A DNA stretch of 64,000 bases from Strix aluco (taxonomy: Eukaryota > Chordata > Aves > Strigiformes > Strigidae), in the NCBI RefSeq assembly GCF_031877795.1, contig NC_133971.1, positions 14,920,325 to 14,984,324 on the forward strand, read 5' to 3'. The stretch's first letter is position 1. Each line of letters opens with the position of its first letter. Both the position numbers and the translations under genes were made by a program. The notes under the pieces were generated by a model that worked only from the letters and a program-made list of their open reading frames with translations, was not told where the DNA came from and ran no database searches. Below are positions 26,993 to 41,370 of the stretch, in pieces.

Positions 26993-29900
26993 CTGTTTTG
27001 AAAATGTCAGCAATGAAAAAGTAAAATCAATAGTTTGTATTTCATTAAGCTTTTGTTTTGTTCAACAACCCTCCCACTGAGTTGGAAGATTTAATGTAGA
27101 AGAATGCTATCGTCCTTTCAGAGGACTATCGAAAATGTCAGAGGAAAAGCACTGAACAGCAAAGCACTGTAGGGCTTTAAAGTTTATAGGAAGAACAGAA
27201 ATCAATACCAATGAAGCACAGCCTGGTATTCAGGTAAGCTCAGAGCACTGAAAAACAAATGCAACTCTAAGTGTACACTTGTGTCTGTAGCCTAACTTGA
27301 TCACAATGTCCACACATGGTTTTGGGTCTCTTAACTAATACAAGGGACCCACGATGTGCAGTAATATCCTCTGGTCTTTACTACAAAGTTGAGGATATAC
27401 AGACTCTTTCTGAACTCTTTGGCATGAGATTCTTCTGCCACTACTGACTATTAATTTCATGAAAGGGGAATTGGACAACAAAACACCAAAAAGTCTCTCT
27501 CAGGAGGTTTCTGACCTCTCAGTCACTGCTTCTGCTCAAAGGCAGCAGAGGGAGGGTAACTTCAAGGCAATCCTTCAGAGCATTACAGGCCTGAAAAGGA
27601 GGTCATTACTAAGAGTTTTATCAACACTCATGATTTTTAGTCTCCTGAGTATTTAGTATAACATTGAGCTCATTTCTTAATGCTGCTTTCTCATCTCTTG
27701 CCAAGAAGGAAAGAGTGATGATTATAAATCCTTGCACAACGTTGGGATGAAGAAGCAGCAAAGGCCTCTTGTTCCCTATTTCACTGGCATACTAAGTAGG
27801 ATTTTTTGTAATACACCAAGAGGGATATGCATTACTGCTGGCTGGAACAGGCAGATACAGCTGGCATGACTGTCAAGTATCTACTCTGCAGCACCACCAA
27901 ACCTTCTCATTTCAACTTCATCAACTACTTTCAGCAAGACCGTAACCTCCTCCTTCTGCTACTAGATTATTTGGGGAGAGGGGCAAGATTTTCTTCGGTA
28001 CACTGTCCATTTTAAAAGCTGTTGTCACTTCATGTTATTTGTGTGTACAGTTTCTGCTGCAATCAAAATTCTGATTATTGTGCTAATTTCAGCTCAGCAG
28101 AAAACACGGCAGGACCAGAAAAGAAAGCACAACACTATATTAATTTTAAAATAAAAACTAATTAAACCAGACCAACTAGATTCTTTACTTCAGTGCTCAG
28201 TTTAAAAAAGAAAATCCATAAAGTTTCATCCACATGTAGCACTGCCAAGTCACTAGAACCCACTTTGAGACATCAGTGGATAAAAATAAGATTCACAGCT
28301 AACAATTGCATTTTGCCATGCACTTATAAAATGGGGAGAATTTACATGCAAATTTAATTTTAGAACACTTCCATGTAGAGTTAAAGGAAGGAATTTACAA
28401 GTGCATCCACGCCAAAACCATCTTACAAGGATGTATAAATAGTTTGTATGGACGGGATAAGACTCTTTAAAATTCTAACATAATAAATTCACATTTTGTG
28501 AATTTCAGTGCAGGTATTTACTTAATGACAGTAAAAAACTATTACTGTTGTTTATAATATGACAATCTATTATCATTTGGTACTTTTCAGATCCAATGTG
28601 CTGAGTTTGTACAATAAAATGTTTTTCTTCTAGCTTACAACCAACTGGCAGTCAAATCAAATCACACTCACTCTCAAAAAATTCTGTTGGGACTTCACTA
28701 GTAGTACTGCTGATATCCCTTGCATCAAAACAGAATGCAAAACTCTGAAGTATCTCTGCAGAGCCAATACAGTCAAAGAGTAAAGAATAGCAACAGCCTC
28801 TACAAGTCACTAAGACAAATCATACAGATGTGCACACTTAAAAGGCTATTCCTTTACTGACTATAAGTACGCTTTAAAAAGGAAGCATAAGAGAAGATGC
28901 AACAGAACACTTTTCTCTTTGACAGCATAGGAAACAACACATATTAAAAGACCACTATATGTTTTAAATGCTTTCATTCAGATTTGGTGCTGAACAGTCT
29001 TGAAGAGATGTAGCCACTTCAGTATCACATTCTTCACATTAAGTGTTCTATCCTCCCCACCTAAGTAAAGTCCGAAGAGGTAATTTCATCCTTTGAACAA
29101 AATTCCCACACATTTAAGAACTGTATTTTTAATTTTCTGTCCCATGGGATATTAGCCATTATTAAAAAACAGTAATTACTTCTAACATAGACAGCTGTCT
29201 TTAACAGAAAAAAAAAACCAAACCAAAACAAACAACCCTTTTGGATTTATTATTAAAGAATACAAATTTAAAATAGCAAAGGAAACTAGAATAGTGAACT
29301 ACTTTGTTGCCAGGGGGGAAGGAGAAGGTTGGTTGTTTAGCTGACTGGGGATTTTATTTTATTTTGGGTCAGGTCATGGGGTTGGGAGTTTTTTTTGAGA
29401 GTTCTGGCAAAAACATTAGTGACAAGTCATAATGACCTATGATGTTTTTACAGCAGGACTAAACTCTTGAGGGCCCTTAGGTTTTACTCTCACTACTACA
29501 TCAAAGAGAAAGGATTTTGATACACATTCTTTCTCAGCCTCCTGTTCAAGGGATTTCCTTTGGTCCACAGGTAAGTAAACCATACCATGTCTTCAGTACC
29601 AAAATTTGATGTCTGATTTCCCAAGTACAAAAACTATCTCTAAAGCACTAACTAGCTCTCCACAGAGGCACCCACTCAAAGCTGACACATTTCTTTAAGT
29701 CATTTACAGAGTTTTCAAACCTCATCTTCCATACATGCAGTTGTTGCCATTACAAGCCTAAAAGGAGGAGATTCACATGACAGCACTAAGAATCCATAAT
29801 ACCTGTTTTCTTTTTCCAGAGGTAACTCACAATACAATCCAGCTTGAAATCTCTCTTCTTAAATGACTTTTCTAGCCATAACAAAATTTGCTATGTAAGC

Positions 29901-30491
29901 CCTATGCACTAAACAGTAAAACAGAGCTGGTGTGAATAAAAGCATAACTATAGAAAGGTCCAAAGGACAGAACTGGATTCAAAAATGCTGTATGATTTAT
30001 CTGTACCATTTCCACAGTTTGTAAGTACACAAGGTATAGGAGGTTCTGGAAACTTGGGGTTTGCGTCACTGCTCTAAATCAGTGAGACAGCAATGAAGGC
30101 AATGGCAAGCTTCAGAGTTTAGCTGAAGGACTCTGATTTGCAGGAATACCTTTTGAAAACCAATCACTTCAAAGAAATTAATAATACTAATACAAATTTT
30201 TAATGAGACAAGTCCAGTAATGAAGACATTTCTTCTTCCCTGAATTTAGTTTTTCAAAACTTAAGCAGTATCTTACATGTTTATTTCCAAACACAGCCCC
30301 AAACTTCTGTATGTGTATGGATACACCTTATGAACAGGCATAAATTTTAATTTACCAGTACTTATGTTAGAAGCTCCAGTTCTTCACATGATAAAGAATC
30401 TGTTCTCATTTTATTCCCACAGGCTTTATTAGACTCTTAGGAAGAGAATTATCTTTTATAGATTATGTCTTAATTAAAATGCATAAAGCAC
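26993..30491 (-). other. JMY: JMY intron, 3.5 kb
   Basis: Phase 1 intron with donor gtgctt and acceptor ttcaaaacag. It contains a G/T-rich stretch at about 29310-29400. No repeat family, exon or RNA gene recognised. Confidence 0.88.
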
Positions 30492-30657
30492 CTGACATCA
30501 GTCTTCTGATGCTTTCAAGTTGTGCTGTCAGCAGCAGCTCTTCACATTTCAAGATCTCAAACTGCACTTCATATAATTGAAGCTGTAGATCATAATAATC
30601 AGCTTCTAACTGGTCCAAATGAGCAATGGCTTCTGTACCACCTTTCAGGCTCTGCAT
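30492..30657 (-). CDS. JMY: JMY central exon, 166 nt
   Basis: Acceptor ...cttttcgtttag and donor ATGTCAG|gtgctt bracket 55 codons plus 1 nt. The peptide begins MQSLKGGTEAIAHLDQLEAD and continues with LQLQLYEVQFEILKCEELLL. The latter is near-identical in pattern to the paralogue's LQLELYEVKFEILKNEEIVL, the best family signature in the window. The first Met is an ordinary internal residue, not a start; the upstream exon joins in phase 0. The role is structural, as part of the central helical region that precedes the actin-nucleating C-terminus. Confidence 0.95.
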
Positions 30658-33600
30658 CTAAACGAAAAGAGAAAAAAAACCAAAACAAACACAGGATACT
30701 GGGGAGAACAAAATCACAGACTTTACAATTACAGCTAGATACAGTCTGGTACACTAAATGTAACATGTTAAAATTTAACACATCAAGAGGATAAGATAGG
30801 TTTTGATCAGCTACACACTTTCAGACATCTTTAATATCTGATATTTTTTCTATATGGCAATAAAAAAATCCATGGCATTGGATCACACTTTCTCACTGTC
30901 CAAGTGACAAGTCATACAGTGCATAGCGTGAAACATCCCTACCACTCTTTTACTCTACTACTTGATTCTCTGAAGATACATAATAATATTAGTATTTTCT
31001 TATCTTCAGTCCAAAGAGTCTAAAAGTTGTTTTGCTAACTGCATCTAGAAAGCTACAGTTAAAACTCTCATTGAAGCTGAACTGAGGAAAAAAAAAGTGA
31101 AAGGTGATGGAAACAGGGATAATTACATGCACTGATCCTCTTCTAATTACAATTTAACTAAAAGAGTTTCACTGTTTCTGAAGGCCTTCACAGGAGAATG
31201 AAAGATCTAAAGTATCTATATATATTTTAGCATTTATTTGTGTCATGTGTTTGACACAGAAAAGTGACACAAGACACAAAGAAACTGGACAAAAACCATC
31301 CTCTTTTACTCTGCCAAACAAGATTTCACTGCTCAATACAGTTAGCCATTCAGATCATATTTAAGAAATGCCAACATGTAAGAGGATCTTATCTACTGTC
31401 TCACTTTGGAGGGAATTCAAAGTCATGCGACTCTACAGCCTGCATGCAGAAGAGTTAGGGCCACATCCAAGTGCCTGCTCAGAAAAATGTATCTCTCATA
31501 GTTTCTCTCAGATAATGGATGAAAGTAATTATAAGTATTACTGGGATTTGTGACCTATCTACCTTACCACTCTGATGAAATGCAGTCCAATTTCTGTATT
31601 ACAGACATTCAATCATTAGAAAGGGATGTCTACCAAGCAAAAATACACGACCTAGCAAAGTATACATTTTAAAAAGTATTTGCTAGTATCTTTTTACATT
31701 ATGGTGGTTTCTTCAATGTGTAAAACTGTATCTGTAATTAATAGCCAGAAATGAGTTTCCTTGGGCTTTATTAATCACACATGTTTAAATATACCTATAC
31801 TAAACCAGAAAGATATCTGTACTGAATTAAGTCAAAGATCCACCTTACTCAATACCCTCTTTCAGACAAAGGTTAACCACAAATATACAGGAAGACGAAA
31901 CGTAGTAGGCAGTGCAGTGAACCCTCCCTAAACTGTTTCACCAGTGTCTAGTACAGCTTGCAGCACAGCTTAAGCCACAGTGCTGCCTTTTATACAAAAT
32001 AGACTTACTGGATTTTACTTCATAAATCTGTCCTATCCCTTCTTTTATAGCATGTATGCTTTTAGCACCTGCATCATTATCTGTTGACAGGGATTTCACA
32101 GCTGAATTAAACACTAAAGAAAGAGTTCTGTATATTATGCTTCTTTCCATTTAAGACTGATAGACATAAGACCTGTGAATCAATTCTTGTAATGTCTATT
32201 TTAAAAATTTCTTCTACTATATTGTATATTTACTGAGTGCAGTTTTTGTGTATCAACTATTAAGCCAGAAAGGCTCATTATGTCCTTGAGTAACATAAAT
32301 CTTACAATCAATAATGTATAATTTACATGTTTCAGTCCAGTGTGACTGGTGCTGGATGGTGTTTGGTTTTTAATTTTTATTTAATTAAGGCAACATCATT
32401 CAAACTTATACAACAACCAAAAACTTTGTCAGTGAACTGTGAAATTCACTCAAACTTATGCTTTTTTTTTTTCTTTAAAAAAAAGATGTTCCCAAATTTA
32501 AGCCCACAGACTTTGTATAAAGACTGCAAAGAGACATAAACAGGCCACCTTCAGAAGTATCAGCTTATCAAGTTATAGCAGCTCAGGATTTCATTCAGCT
32601 GCACTGGTGTCTGCCTGACAAAGGACCTGTCTGACAACCAAATCTTAGTCCTACAAGCACACATTACAGATGCTGCCAGCTACCTGGTCTGTTTTAGGAG
32701 TGCAACACCACTATATTCAGTGTTTAAGTGCAATAGCAATGGGAAGTTAACGTTGTCATATGGTTCTCAGGCAGATATCCTAGCTACATAATACCCCCTC
32801 GTGAAAGAAAAACGGGGACCTTTAATTTCAACCATTTCTGTTAAAAACTTTATGTGAGATACTATATATGTGTGATAATTCAAATCAGTGTCATTACTCC
32901 TGGAAAAATGTCACCATTTTTTGTTAAAAATTTAAGAGTGGTTCAATTCTTAATGTTACAAGTTCCTCTCTAAGCTGTACCAGTAATTTCCTGCATCCTT
33001 GGTAGGTCTCAGACTGATCAACATGGTGAACGAAACATGAAGAACTTCAACATGAGAATGTTACAGGAAAAAAAACATTTTGCAGTTGGACAAAGAACTA
33101 GAACTGAGGCGATCTGTGTTCAATTTCCTGCTATGCCCCAACTTCCTGCATTAACTCGTAATGGCCTCAAGCTGCGCCAGGGAAGGTTTAGACTGGATAT
33201 TAGGAAGCATTTCTTTACAGAACGGGTCGTTAGGCGTTGGAATGGGCTGCCCAGGGAGGTGGTGGAGTCCCCATCCCTGGAGGTGTTTAAGGGTAGGGTC
33301 GACATAGCACTGGGGGATATGGTGTAGTTGGGATCTGTCACTGTTAGGTTAATGGTTGGACTAGATGATCTTCAAGGTCTTTTCCAACCTAGGCGATTCT
33401 GTGATATTTATATAATTTAATCTCTCTGACCCTTATAGTCTTTGCTGTCTCATTCATACTAAGTGAATAACTTAAGCGGGCACTTAGGTTTCTTAATAGT
33501 TCTAATGCAGAAATACATCATCTGTAAACGCACATATTGTTAATAAAGATATAACAGGTTAAAACAGAAAGCCTCTGACAAGAACTATGAACACACGCAC

Positions 33601-36600
33601 TAAAGGGGTAGGTGACAAAATTCAGAAAACAGCCAAACATGGAATACAGACATGAGGGCCATCAAATCCAGCTTTCAGACAAATCTAAAATTAACTGCTT
33701 TCAATAAACTGAGTTCTTAAAATAATTTCCATACTGTTATTGTTGTTCTTATTCTGCTTTTGTAAAAACAAAAACAAAACAAAAAGCTTCCACAAAACTC
33801 TGTTACTCCCACTAGAAGCCCATTCCACATACTCTCTCCTAACTGCCAGGAAACTTCTTCCACATTTCCAATGTACTCATAATCAAGTAATACCATTTGT
33901 TCTTGTGCCAGTACCGAACAGCAACACGCGTTGCTCTTGACTAATATTTATTCCTGTTAGCATTTTTGTGGAGAGCAATTTTGTACCATCTCAGCCTTCA
34001 TTTTATTTGTCAAAACAACTTCAACTTCTCTTGCAAAACAGACTCGCTGTTCCTGGCTTCCCTGTGGTAGCCCTCCCCGTAACTGCTCCAGTTAGAACTA
34101 ATCTTTCTTGGGTGATCATAAATGTGTGGAAGAAAGGTAGAAAAGAAATCTGACAAGTCCATGTGCAGTGACACTAAATACTTCTCCCTTTGCTGGAAAT
34201 ACCTGATATGACAGATAAAGAACATCTGCTGCTGTACCACTCTGTTGCATTGGTGGCTCAATCTCATTGCTACCAGTTTATAAGATCGTTATCATTCTCA
34301 TCTGCTGTCATTTACAAAGTAATTAACTGGCAGTTCATGGTAAAAATGAATATATATATATATTAATAGCTATTACTAAATTTTCTATTATCCAGCCTTT
34401 TAAGTAATTGGTTACTGTTCGAACAGAAGTCATGTTTCAATCTACCCCACGTGAACCCTGACTGTTCTCTAGGTCAGGTATTCATTTTAATTCATCACTG
34501 TTGCTGTCTGAGAAACTTCAGAAGAAGGGAGTAAAATTCAGAAAAAAAACCCTCAAGTCTTTCAGTGTGAATATGGAAGCTCATCCTCAAAATCAACAGA
34601 AAATAATTTTAAAGAATTTCTAAATTATTTTAAGGGAAACACAGAGCACTCTGACCACTCATAAAAGGCAGACTCTTACTCATACCTAGCAGCTTCTTGG
34701 AACAAAAGTATTCCTCCAACCAATTAAAGAGTCAACTATAGTCAGGCCATGATACTACAGGATACAATATTACAAAAAATGAGGTTAAGATGATCACTCA
34801 CAATTAGTATCCTGGGCAATCAGAAAAAATTCAGACACTGAAAGAAACATCTTTTCCCCTTCAAAAGTGTGTGCCACTGGTTTTATAATTTTTTTTCTTT
34901 TCTAAGGCTTAATGTTCAAAAATTCATAGACAACCTGCTGAACACCAACAGTGTCCTCATAAACAGTTACATCTGGTCTTTGCTCTGAACTATCATTCTT
35001 TCTTTTTTAATCCTCAACTCAAACCTGACAAATTAGTTTGTTATTTTAGTCCTTTTAAAAGAATATCCTGGTTTTATCTGCTGTCCCTAATGTAGCTAAA
35101 TGGTTTGACACAGAAGGTATTTCAATTCTGCAAATATTTTCTTGATGGTAAGATCACAACCCTTCTTCTGCAATATGGTATTCCCAGTCACATTTGTCAC
35201 ACCCAACTTTGTGAACTTACGGTTTTTACATTCTCAAAGCAAAATAAAAGATGTTTCAGAACAGAAGCTGATCCTCATATCTCCCCACCACCATGTTTTG
35301 CCCCAGAGCTCTCTATACCTTATAATACACCATCCCAAAGCACCATGCCCTTGCATGGCCATCAGATGTTCCTCATTTCTCCATCCCCCAAAGCCCCAAA
35401 CTCTCAGTTCAGAGACTTTCACCCACCTATATACTGCAATGCCATGCAGCCCCTAACGCTTTTGCACATCAAAACAAACAACCGCTCATTTGCCAGACTG
35501 AGATCTCATTCAACAGAAACCCAGAGGTGGCCTCCACTGGGAGAAAAACAAGATATGATATGGAAAAGATGATGCATGGCTGCTCTAAATATGTAAACAT
35601 AATCAATATAATACTTCCAATTAGTACTGCTGGATTCTCTCATAAACTCTTAGCTAAGGATGGCAACAGCCTGATAAACTCATGTTTCCAGGCAACTCTT
35701 GGCTTTCTAAATCTAAAGAGTGTTGAAATAGAGCAAACTTTTTATTTTCATGCTCTGGGTCTTGCATGTACTCCCTCTTCCTTGCAGATCAGGCTGTCTT
35801 CTACAGAAGCTCCTAAAACAGGCAGTCGATCAGGCTTACAAAGCTACCAATCTATACAGTGCTAAAGTCATGAGTTCTCTGGATAACCTTTTCATAACAG
35901 AGCCACCGGTTTAGTTAGATTTTGCTGAAACATTTGAAAAGTGCTCTAAAAAAAGGCAACTGATTGAATAGAATGTAAATTTATATTAGGATGACAGAAA
36001 GTACTTAGCACCAAATATCCATATGATAGCAAATTTTAGAAGAGAATTTGTAGCATTTTTGCTTTTGAGGACATCTCATAAAACCCAATGAATGTGGGTT
36101 TTTTTCTGCTAAGACATTTAAACACAGTTTAATGCATGCACTCTTTCCTCATGAAAGCTGTAGCTGGCACAAACCCCTTCTGGAAGACTGCCTTAATAAT
36201 TAGGATAATCAGGACAAAGAGAATGCAGTACAACAGGCTAGTCATCTGTCTATTTACTAATATTCAGACACCTTCCATCTGGAATGTCAGAACTATTCAA
36301 AAAAGGTGGTCATGCCTCTGACAGCTAAAGTGTGGAGATTACATAGCAGCAGATTTCTGTTCTATCCCTTCTCTTCATTTTATTCATCTCAGTGGATAGC
36401 TCTAAATAGTTAACAGTAAAAACTCTCTTCCTGACTAACCAGAAAAAGGTGAGCAGAAAACATATGTAAAGTGGCGTAAAACCCACCACACCTACATTGC
36501 AAACCTCGTTTGTCTAACATGGTAGAGTGTAGTAAAAGTTTAAATACTGACTTTTATTAGTAAAAGCTGAAAAATAATGACTTTCAAGTCTGGGTTTGTT

Positions 36601-36683
36601 TTGTTTTAAGTACATCAACACTCTTCAAGGTATAGTTTTTTTCTTCATATTTTATTTTTCTATTTATTGGTATGAAAAATTAC
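30658..36683 (-). other. JMY: JMY intron, 6.0 kb
   Basis: Phase 0 intron with donor gtaatt and acceptor cttttcgtttag. It holds a CR1 fragment at 33152-33405 and a short (AT)n tract at 34351-34362. A 155-codon plus-strand frame at 35105-35572 is the longest non-JMY, non-repeat frame, but it has no recognisable domain and overlaps another frame of similar composition. Confidence 0.88.
33152..33405 (+). mobile_element. CR1 LINE 3' fragment, antisense to JMY
   Basis: About 250 bp matching the 3' end of CR1, the dominant avian non-LTR retrotransposon. It encodes the last part of the ORF2 product ([20 protein letters not shown] followed by [20 protein letters not shown]), then the 3' UTR with ttggactagatgatcttcaa and ggtcttttccaacct, ending in gattctgtgat, one copy of the CR1 terminal octamer. 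It is strongly 5'-truncated, as is usual for CR1. No poly(A) tail is present, which is normal for the family. Confidence 0.93.
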
Positions 36684-36853
36684 CTCCTCTTTCAGTGCAT
36701 GTTTCTTCTGTTCCAAACAGATTTCTTTAGCACGCATCAACTGCAAAGTCTCCTTAGAAACCGCATACTGAAGCTTTTCCATACGTTCCACTGCTGCTGC
36801 CCATGCTGCCTTACCAAACTTTTTCTGGTCTGCTCGCATTCGATCGTACACAG
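36684..36853 (-). CDS. JMY: JMY central exon, 170 nt
   Basis: Acceptor ...tgctttctgtag is followed by CT, which completes an Ala codon begun by G at the end of the upstream exon. The donor is GAGGAG|gtaatt in phase 0. It encodes VYDRMRADQKKFGKAAWAAA, then VERMEKLQYAVSKETLQLMR and AKEICLEQKKHALKEE. The motif RFGQAAW / KFGKAAW and LARETLQLMRAKELCL / VSKETLQLMRAKEICL are shared with WHAMM. The open frame visibly continues into the intron at the donor (reading IFHTNK then stop), which is read-through and not protein. Confidence 0.95.
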
Positions 36854-39049
36854 CTACAGAAAGCAAGAAAAGGCAGACAACTTAGTCTACTCTTCAGATC
36901 ACTAGTGATTCTACTGAAGAGACAATGCACACATTTGTATCCAAAAGCATACAGAGTTCTCCTAGCAGGGAGTAGTCATTCTACAGAGTACTTACATTCA
37001 AATCCAGGACGTAAGTACTCTTACGATTCACGTAAATATGCAATTTAGCTATTTGTTGATCATTTTATCACTATAATTCCAATTTTTGTATCCACAGAGG
37101 GACCATTCTGAATATACAGTACCTGAACACTTGAACCACTGGTTCAGAATTCCTGACTTAAAAATATTTCATTAATGCTACCACGTGGTCTTAAACTGCA
37201 TCCCAAATTTTCCTCCCTTCTGAAAGCACCAATTATCAGCTACTAAAGTCTCCAGTTTCCCTTAATAACTTCTATAGTGCAGTCATAAATTTAAACAAAT
37301 CTGTGAAGTGAAAAAAAAATTACAATTTAAAACAAAAATTTCAGCTTGACCTTAAGTGTAATTTTGTAAGAATACTAAATTAAATTTAAATAACATCTAT
37401 CTTTTAACACAAAATGCAGGTTGCTTCACAAAATTACTTCAAATTAACTAAACAAGTTATAATCTGATCTTAATATGCAGACACAAATAAGAATCTTTTC
37501 AGGAAGACTTCAGAGTAGCAGGAGTCCCTTGCTTGATTCAGATTTTCTATTCTTGAACCCCAGACAACATCTAGGCTGACACACATGAGATTTTCAACAT
37601 TTTTAATATATAGAACAATCACATGATACTGTACACTTAGCTTTGCAAAGCAAAAGCCACAAAGTCACACAATCAAAGGGGGTAGCATTCAGACCCCAGA
37701 TGCTAGAAGATATTACATGCTGCTGATAGGTAATAAAAAATACCTTTATGTTCTCATGTGGTTTTCCTCTGCCATCTTTTAGTATTTTGGTATGTAAGAC
37801 CACCCTGTGATCAGCAGGAGGCCAAAAAACCCCAAAACATTACAAAACAGGCAAGCAACCTGTATACCAAAGGTCTATGGTTGTAAACAGTCTCCAGGCA
37901 TTTCATTTCCCAGTGTTTTTCCCCACAATCCTGACTGCTGTAAGTAAAAAAAGCATGTGAACGAAACAAAAAGTAAGTAACTGTAAACATATGTTCTTTT
38001 TCAACTAATGGGGTATTTTATTTGCTGCCTTTGTCACACTAGAAAAGGAACCAAAGTGATTAAATACATTTAGAATTTTCTCTAATTAAATTCATTCCAA
38101 CATGCTTGAACTGGTTTAGTCACTTTTTCAAAATGAGGTGGAGTTTCATGTTATCATCAACTTGGGTTGTCACCGAAAGGAATCATTTTGTAGTGACTGC
38201 TTTGCTTGAGGCAGATCTAGTGGTCATGTAGACGGATGACAGAAAACCTATCCCTTAAAAAATATTTTCTGCCCAGGGTACAGCTCATTTATCTGGTGTA
38301 CGACCACTGTCACCGAGGCAAAGAAAGAAACAGGAACCCACAGTCAGGCAGGGACATAAACTCTGTCAGTGGTAGCCCACAGTCAAACTAAGAGGTGACA
38401 TGAAACCCCATCCTCAGGTGTGTTTGCCCTAATAAACTCATTATGTAAGTTAAAATGGTACAAGGATGAGAGCGCAGATGTACACGGCAAGTCATATGAC
38501 CCAGTTTTACTGCACCAACTCTTCAGTAAAACTGCTGCATTCTTCAAGCATAGAAATACCATGAGGATTTCTGAACAGAGCAGCTTTCACCAAGCAGTTA
38601 AACTGAGCTGTTGCTTAATATTTAGAGCTATGGAAAGAATTACTGAAAGGCAGGGGTGACACGAAAAGGAAATTAATTGAAAGGTAATAAACACTTACTA
38701 TGGTTGTCTGCCATATCCAGTACAGAAGACAGAATCCATCAGGGACTCTATGCTCCCAAATCCTTCGCAAGTGTACAGTGCAGCTAATACAATCACACTG
38801 AGAAAGTGGTTGTGAAACTTTTATTGAAAATCTCTATTTTGCTCACTACTGATGATGTTCTGGAAAAGGCTTATTGGTGAAAGATTTGAATAGACATAGA
38901 AGAAGAAACAACTGGGAATGACAGCTGCATCTTCCTCATGGGAAGATTGATGAAAAAAATAAATCACAGTACAATACAGAACATGGTAAACATTAAACAA
39001 ATTTTTAAAGATCTTTTATCTGACGGGTAGGATAGTAGAAAATAACTAC
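36854..39049 (-). other. JMY: JMY intron, 2.2 kb
   Basis: Phase 1 intron with donor gtagtt and acceptor gctttctgtag. Nothing recognisable beyond AT-rich sequence. Confidence 0.88.
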
Positions 39050-39200
39050 CTTTTTGTGTTTTAGCTGTTATTTCAAAGTATTTAACTGTAAGATCTTGAA
39101 TAGAAAGCACGGCCATGTGGGCTTTTCTCTGCCAATCAGCATCTTCTTTTTGCAGACTCTCAATTCTTCTGGGGCCTAGGTAGTCATTCTCTATCGAGAT
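39050..39200 (-). CDS. JMY: JMY central exon, 151 nt
   Basis: The acceptor is ...gatttatttttcag and the donor ACAAAAAG|gtagtt; the exon holds 50 codons plus one G. It encodes ISIENDYLGPRRIESLQKED, then ADWQRKAHMAVLSIQDLTVK and YFEITAKTQK. The paralogue WHAMM carries DDLGPRRVVALEKEAEEWTR and AVVSIQDITVNYF at this place. No other reading frame across it is open for long. Upstream lies the large 15.6-kb intron with several LTRs. The first in-frame Met after that intron is the one in KAHMAVL, relevant if a transcript ever started within the intron. Confidence 0.95.
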
Positions 39201-41370
39201 CTGAAAAATAAATCAGTCCATAATTAACAACACAATTTTTGTTATTGTTGTTATTGTTACAGGAACCAGTTTCAGGGTGGCTAAGAAAGAAAGAAAAACA
39301 AAAAAAGAGAGAAAACTACCAGCAAATCAAAACAGCTTCTATTCAACAAAAAAACCCTCTTAGAAGTGCTACCTTCTGTTGAAAAAGTTCATCCACGGTT
39401 TCATTACTATTCGTACTGGAAGCAAAAAAACCTCAAATGTAAGTCTGATTTGTCAGTATCTTTTTGTTAAACATCTTAATACCTTCAGATAACAAGCATG
39501 CTTCACCCAGGCTTTCTTCCAGCCTGGAATATTTCATTCTGAAGTGAATGAATGCTCTTCAGACAGAACAAAGCCAGAAACAGGGGATGTGTTGGGGTAG
39601 TGGTAAGTAATCATCAACATTTTAGAAGTTTTCCTTTATTATAGGTGACTTTTTAAAACATATTTTCCTAGTGCCTCAGAGTTCAAATATCTTTCCAGTG
39701 CCAAGATCAAGCCAATTTCATCCTGAAGTGACAACTATCTGAAACCAGTAAAAGATTTGGAGTTTCTTTTAAAAATTAATAAAAATGTAGCCTTCTCCCC
39801 AAACTGGAAATTTTTACACACTTTTAAAAAGTTATCAAGGAGTCCCACTACAGACAACAGGCTATATTTCTAAGTAATTAAATATTTAAGCCTTCTCCTG
39901 CAACACCAAAGCCTTAACTTTGAATATTTTTCATTTATATCAGTTAAGAAGACACCTCACTAGTATAGACAAAAAAGCGCAAACCGAAAAGTGCTCATAA
40001 TCTTATATGTCCCCAGATATTTTAACTTGAAGTTCTAACGTCTCAAATACTGATTTTGATTTCACAAAGCTTCAGTCTGGTCTCAAAGAGCCATTCCACT
40101 CTATAGTTGAACAGCAAATGACGGGTTTTTAAGCGACTGTTCAGGATCTACCTCTGCATATCCCCTTATCCCATCTCTTACAGGGATGACTTTTATAAGT
40201 AAAAATATGTAAATGCCTTCTAAGTAATTGTTCATTTCTTAAAAATGTTTAAAGTAGTTTAATAATGTATTACAATCTGCTACTTATATATTTCCAAAAC
40301 CGTTTGAAAGGTAACAGGCAAAATAAAAATGTGGACTAATGATAAGTAAATAAACATTTAATAGATAGGTTGTAACATGTAATTTGATGTAGCACATATT
40401 ATCATGGTACCCACAGGGAATGCTTATGAGTGGACAGACAAGAGTTTCCGAATAAATGTCAAACTGTATGTATATACCAGTGAGTGATGACTGAAGTTAA
40501 TGCTTTCCATTTACGCAGAACTCTGAAACAACAAATTCCTTTGAGAAATGGGATAAAAACCAATACAGTTAAGTCTTCCTTTTCTATTCCTTGGTAAAGA
40601 TGAGGTAATTTGATACTGGAATTGATATAGGATCAATGAGTAATGTGAGTAATGTTCTTGTTAGGCATTATTTCTAAGAGTAAGAAGCCACAGCAAGGCA
40701 CAGATAACCTAAGAAGCCTTTGCTTTTGTAATACCCATACAAGTATGCATATTTACATGCAGCCACAGGCAGATGGTCACAATCCTACAAAGCTCTAGAA
40801 ACTGGGGGAACAAGGAAGAAGACGGGGTTGTAAATGTTTGTAAGGATGGACCAGTTCAACTTGGTACTGTTACCAACAGGTATCTTCCCTTTATGCATCC
40901 GTTCATATACACATTCATATTTAAAAGACACCAACCAATATACTCCACAAATTACTATGGTCTGGAAGGAGGTGCCCAAGTAGTTGCATAAACAAGAATA
41001 GACCAACATCATGCCTTAAGCCTGCAGCAACAGTGGCATGCTTAATGAAAGTCTGAAAGGAGTCCCTGAAAGATACACAGGACAGAAGCATTTCCCTAAT
41101 GCTGCTTGAGCTGATCTGCTGATGCTCAGCAGTCTTATAGCCTAAACCTACACAGCTTGTTATCTGACAAGACAGTCGAACTCTTAGAATTATTGAGCAT
41201 GAACATGAATAGATGAAGATTCTTCTTGAAGTGTCTTGTAGTACAATCAAAACACCAAGGTACAGCTAATGTTCATGTTTGGACTTTGCATTCTGCAACC
41301 TGGATAAGGGACACACAACGTTACATTTCTGGCTCTGAAGCTATGAAATGATGGAGGAGGAATCAGGCAA

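Noticed and set aside
26795..27013. Second minus-strand frame (72 codons) over the 188-nt exon
   Set aside because: It is the alternate frame of the JMY exon; splice phase and family resemblance support the other frame.
30522..30794. 90-codon plus-strand frame over the 166-nt exon
   Set aside because: Antisense to the JMY exon and extends into the intron without any protein-like pattern.
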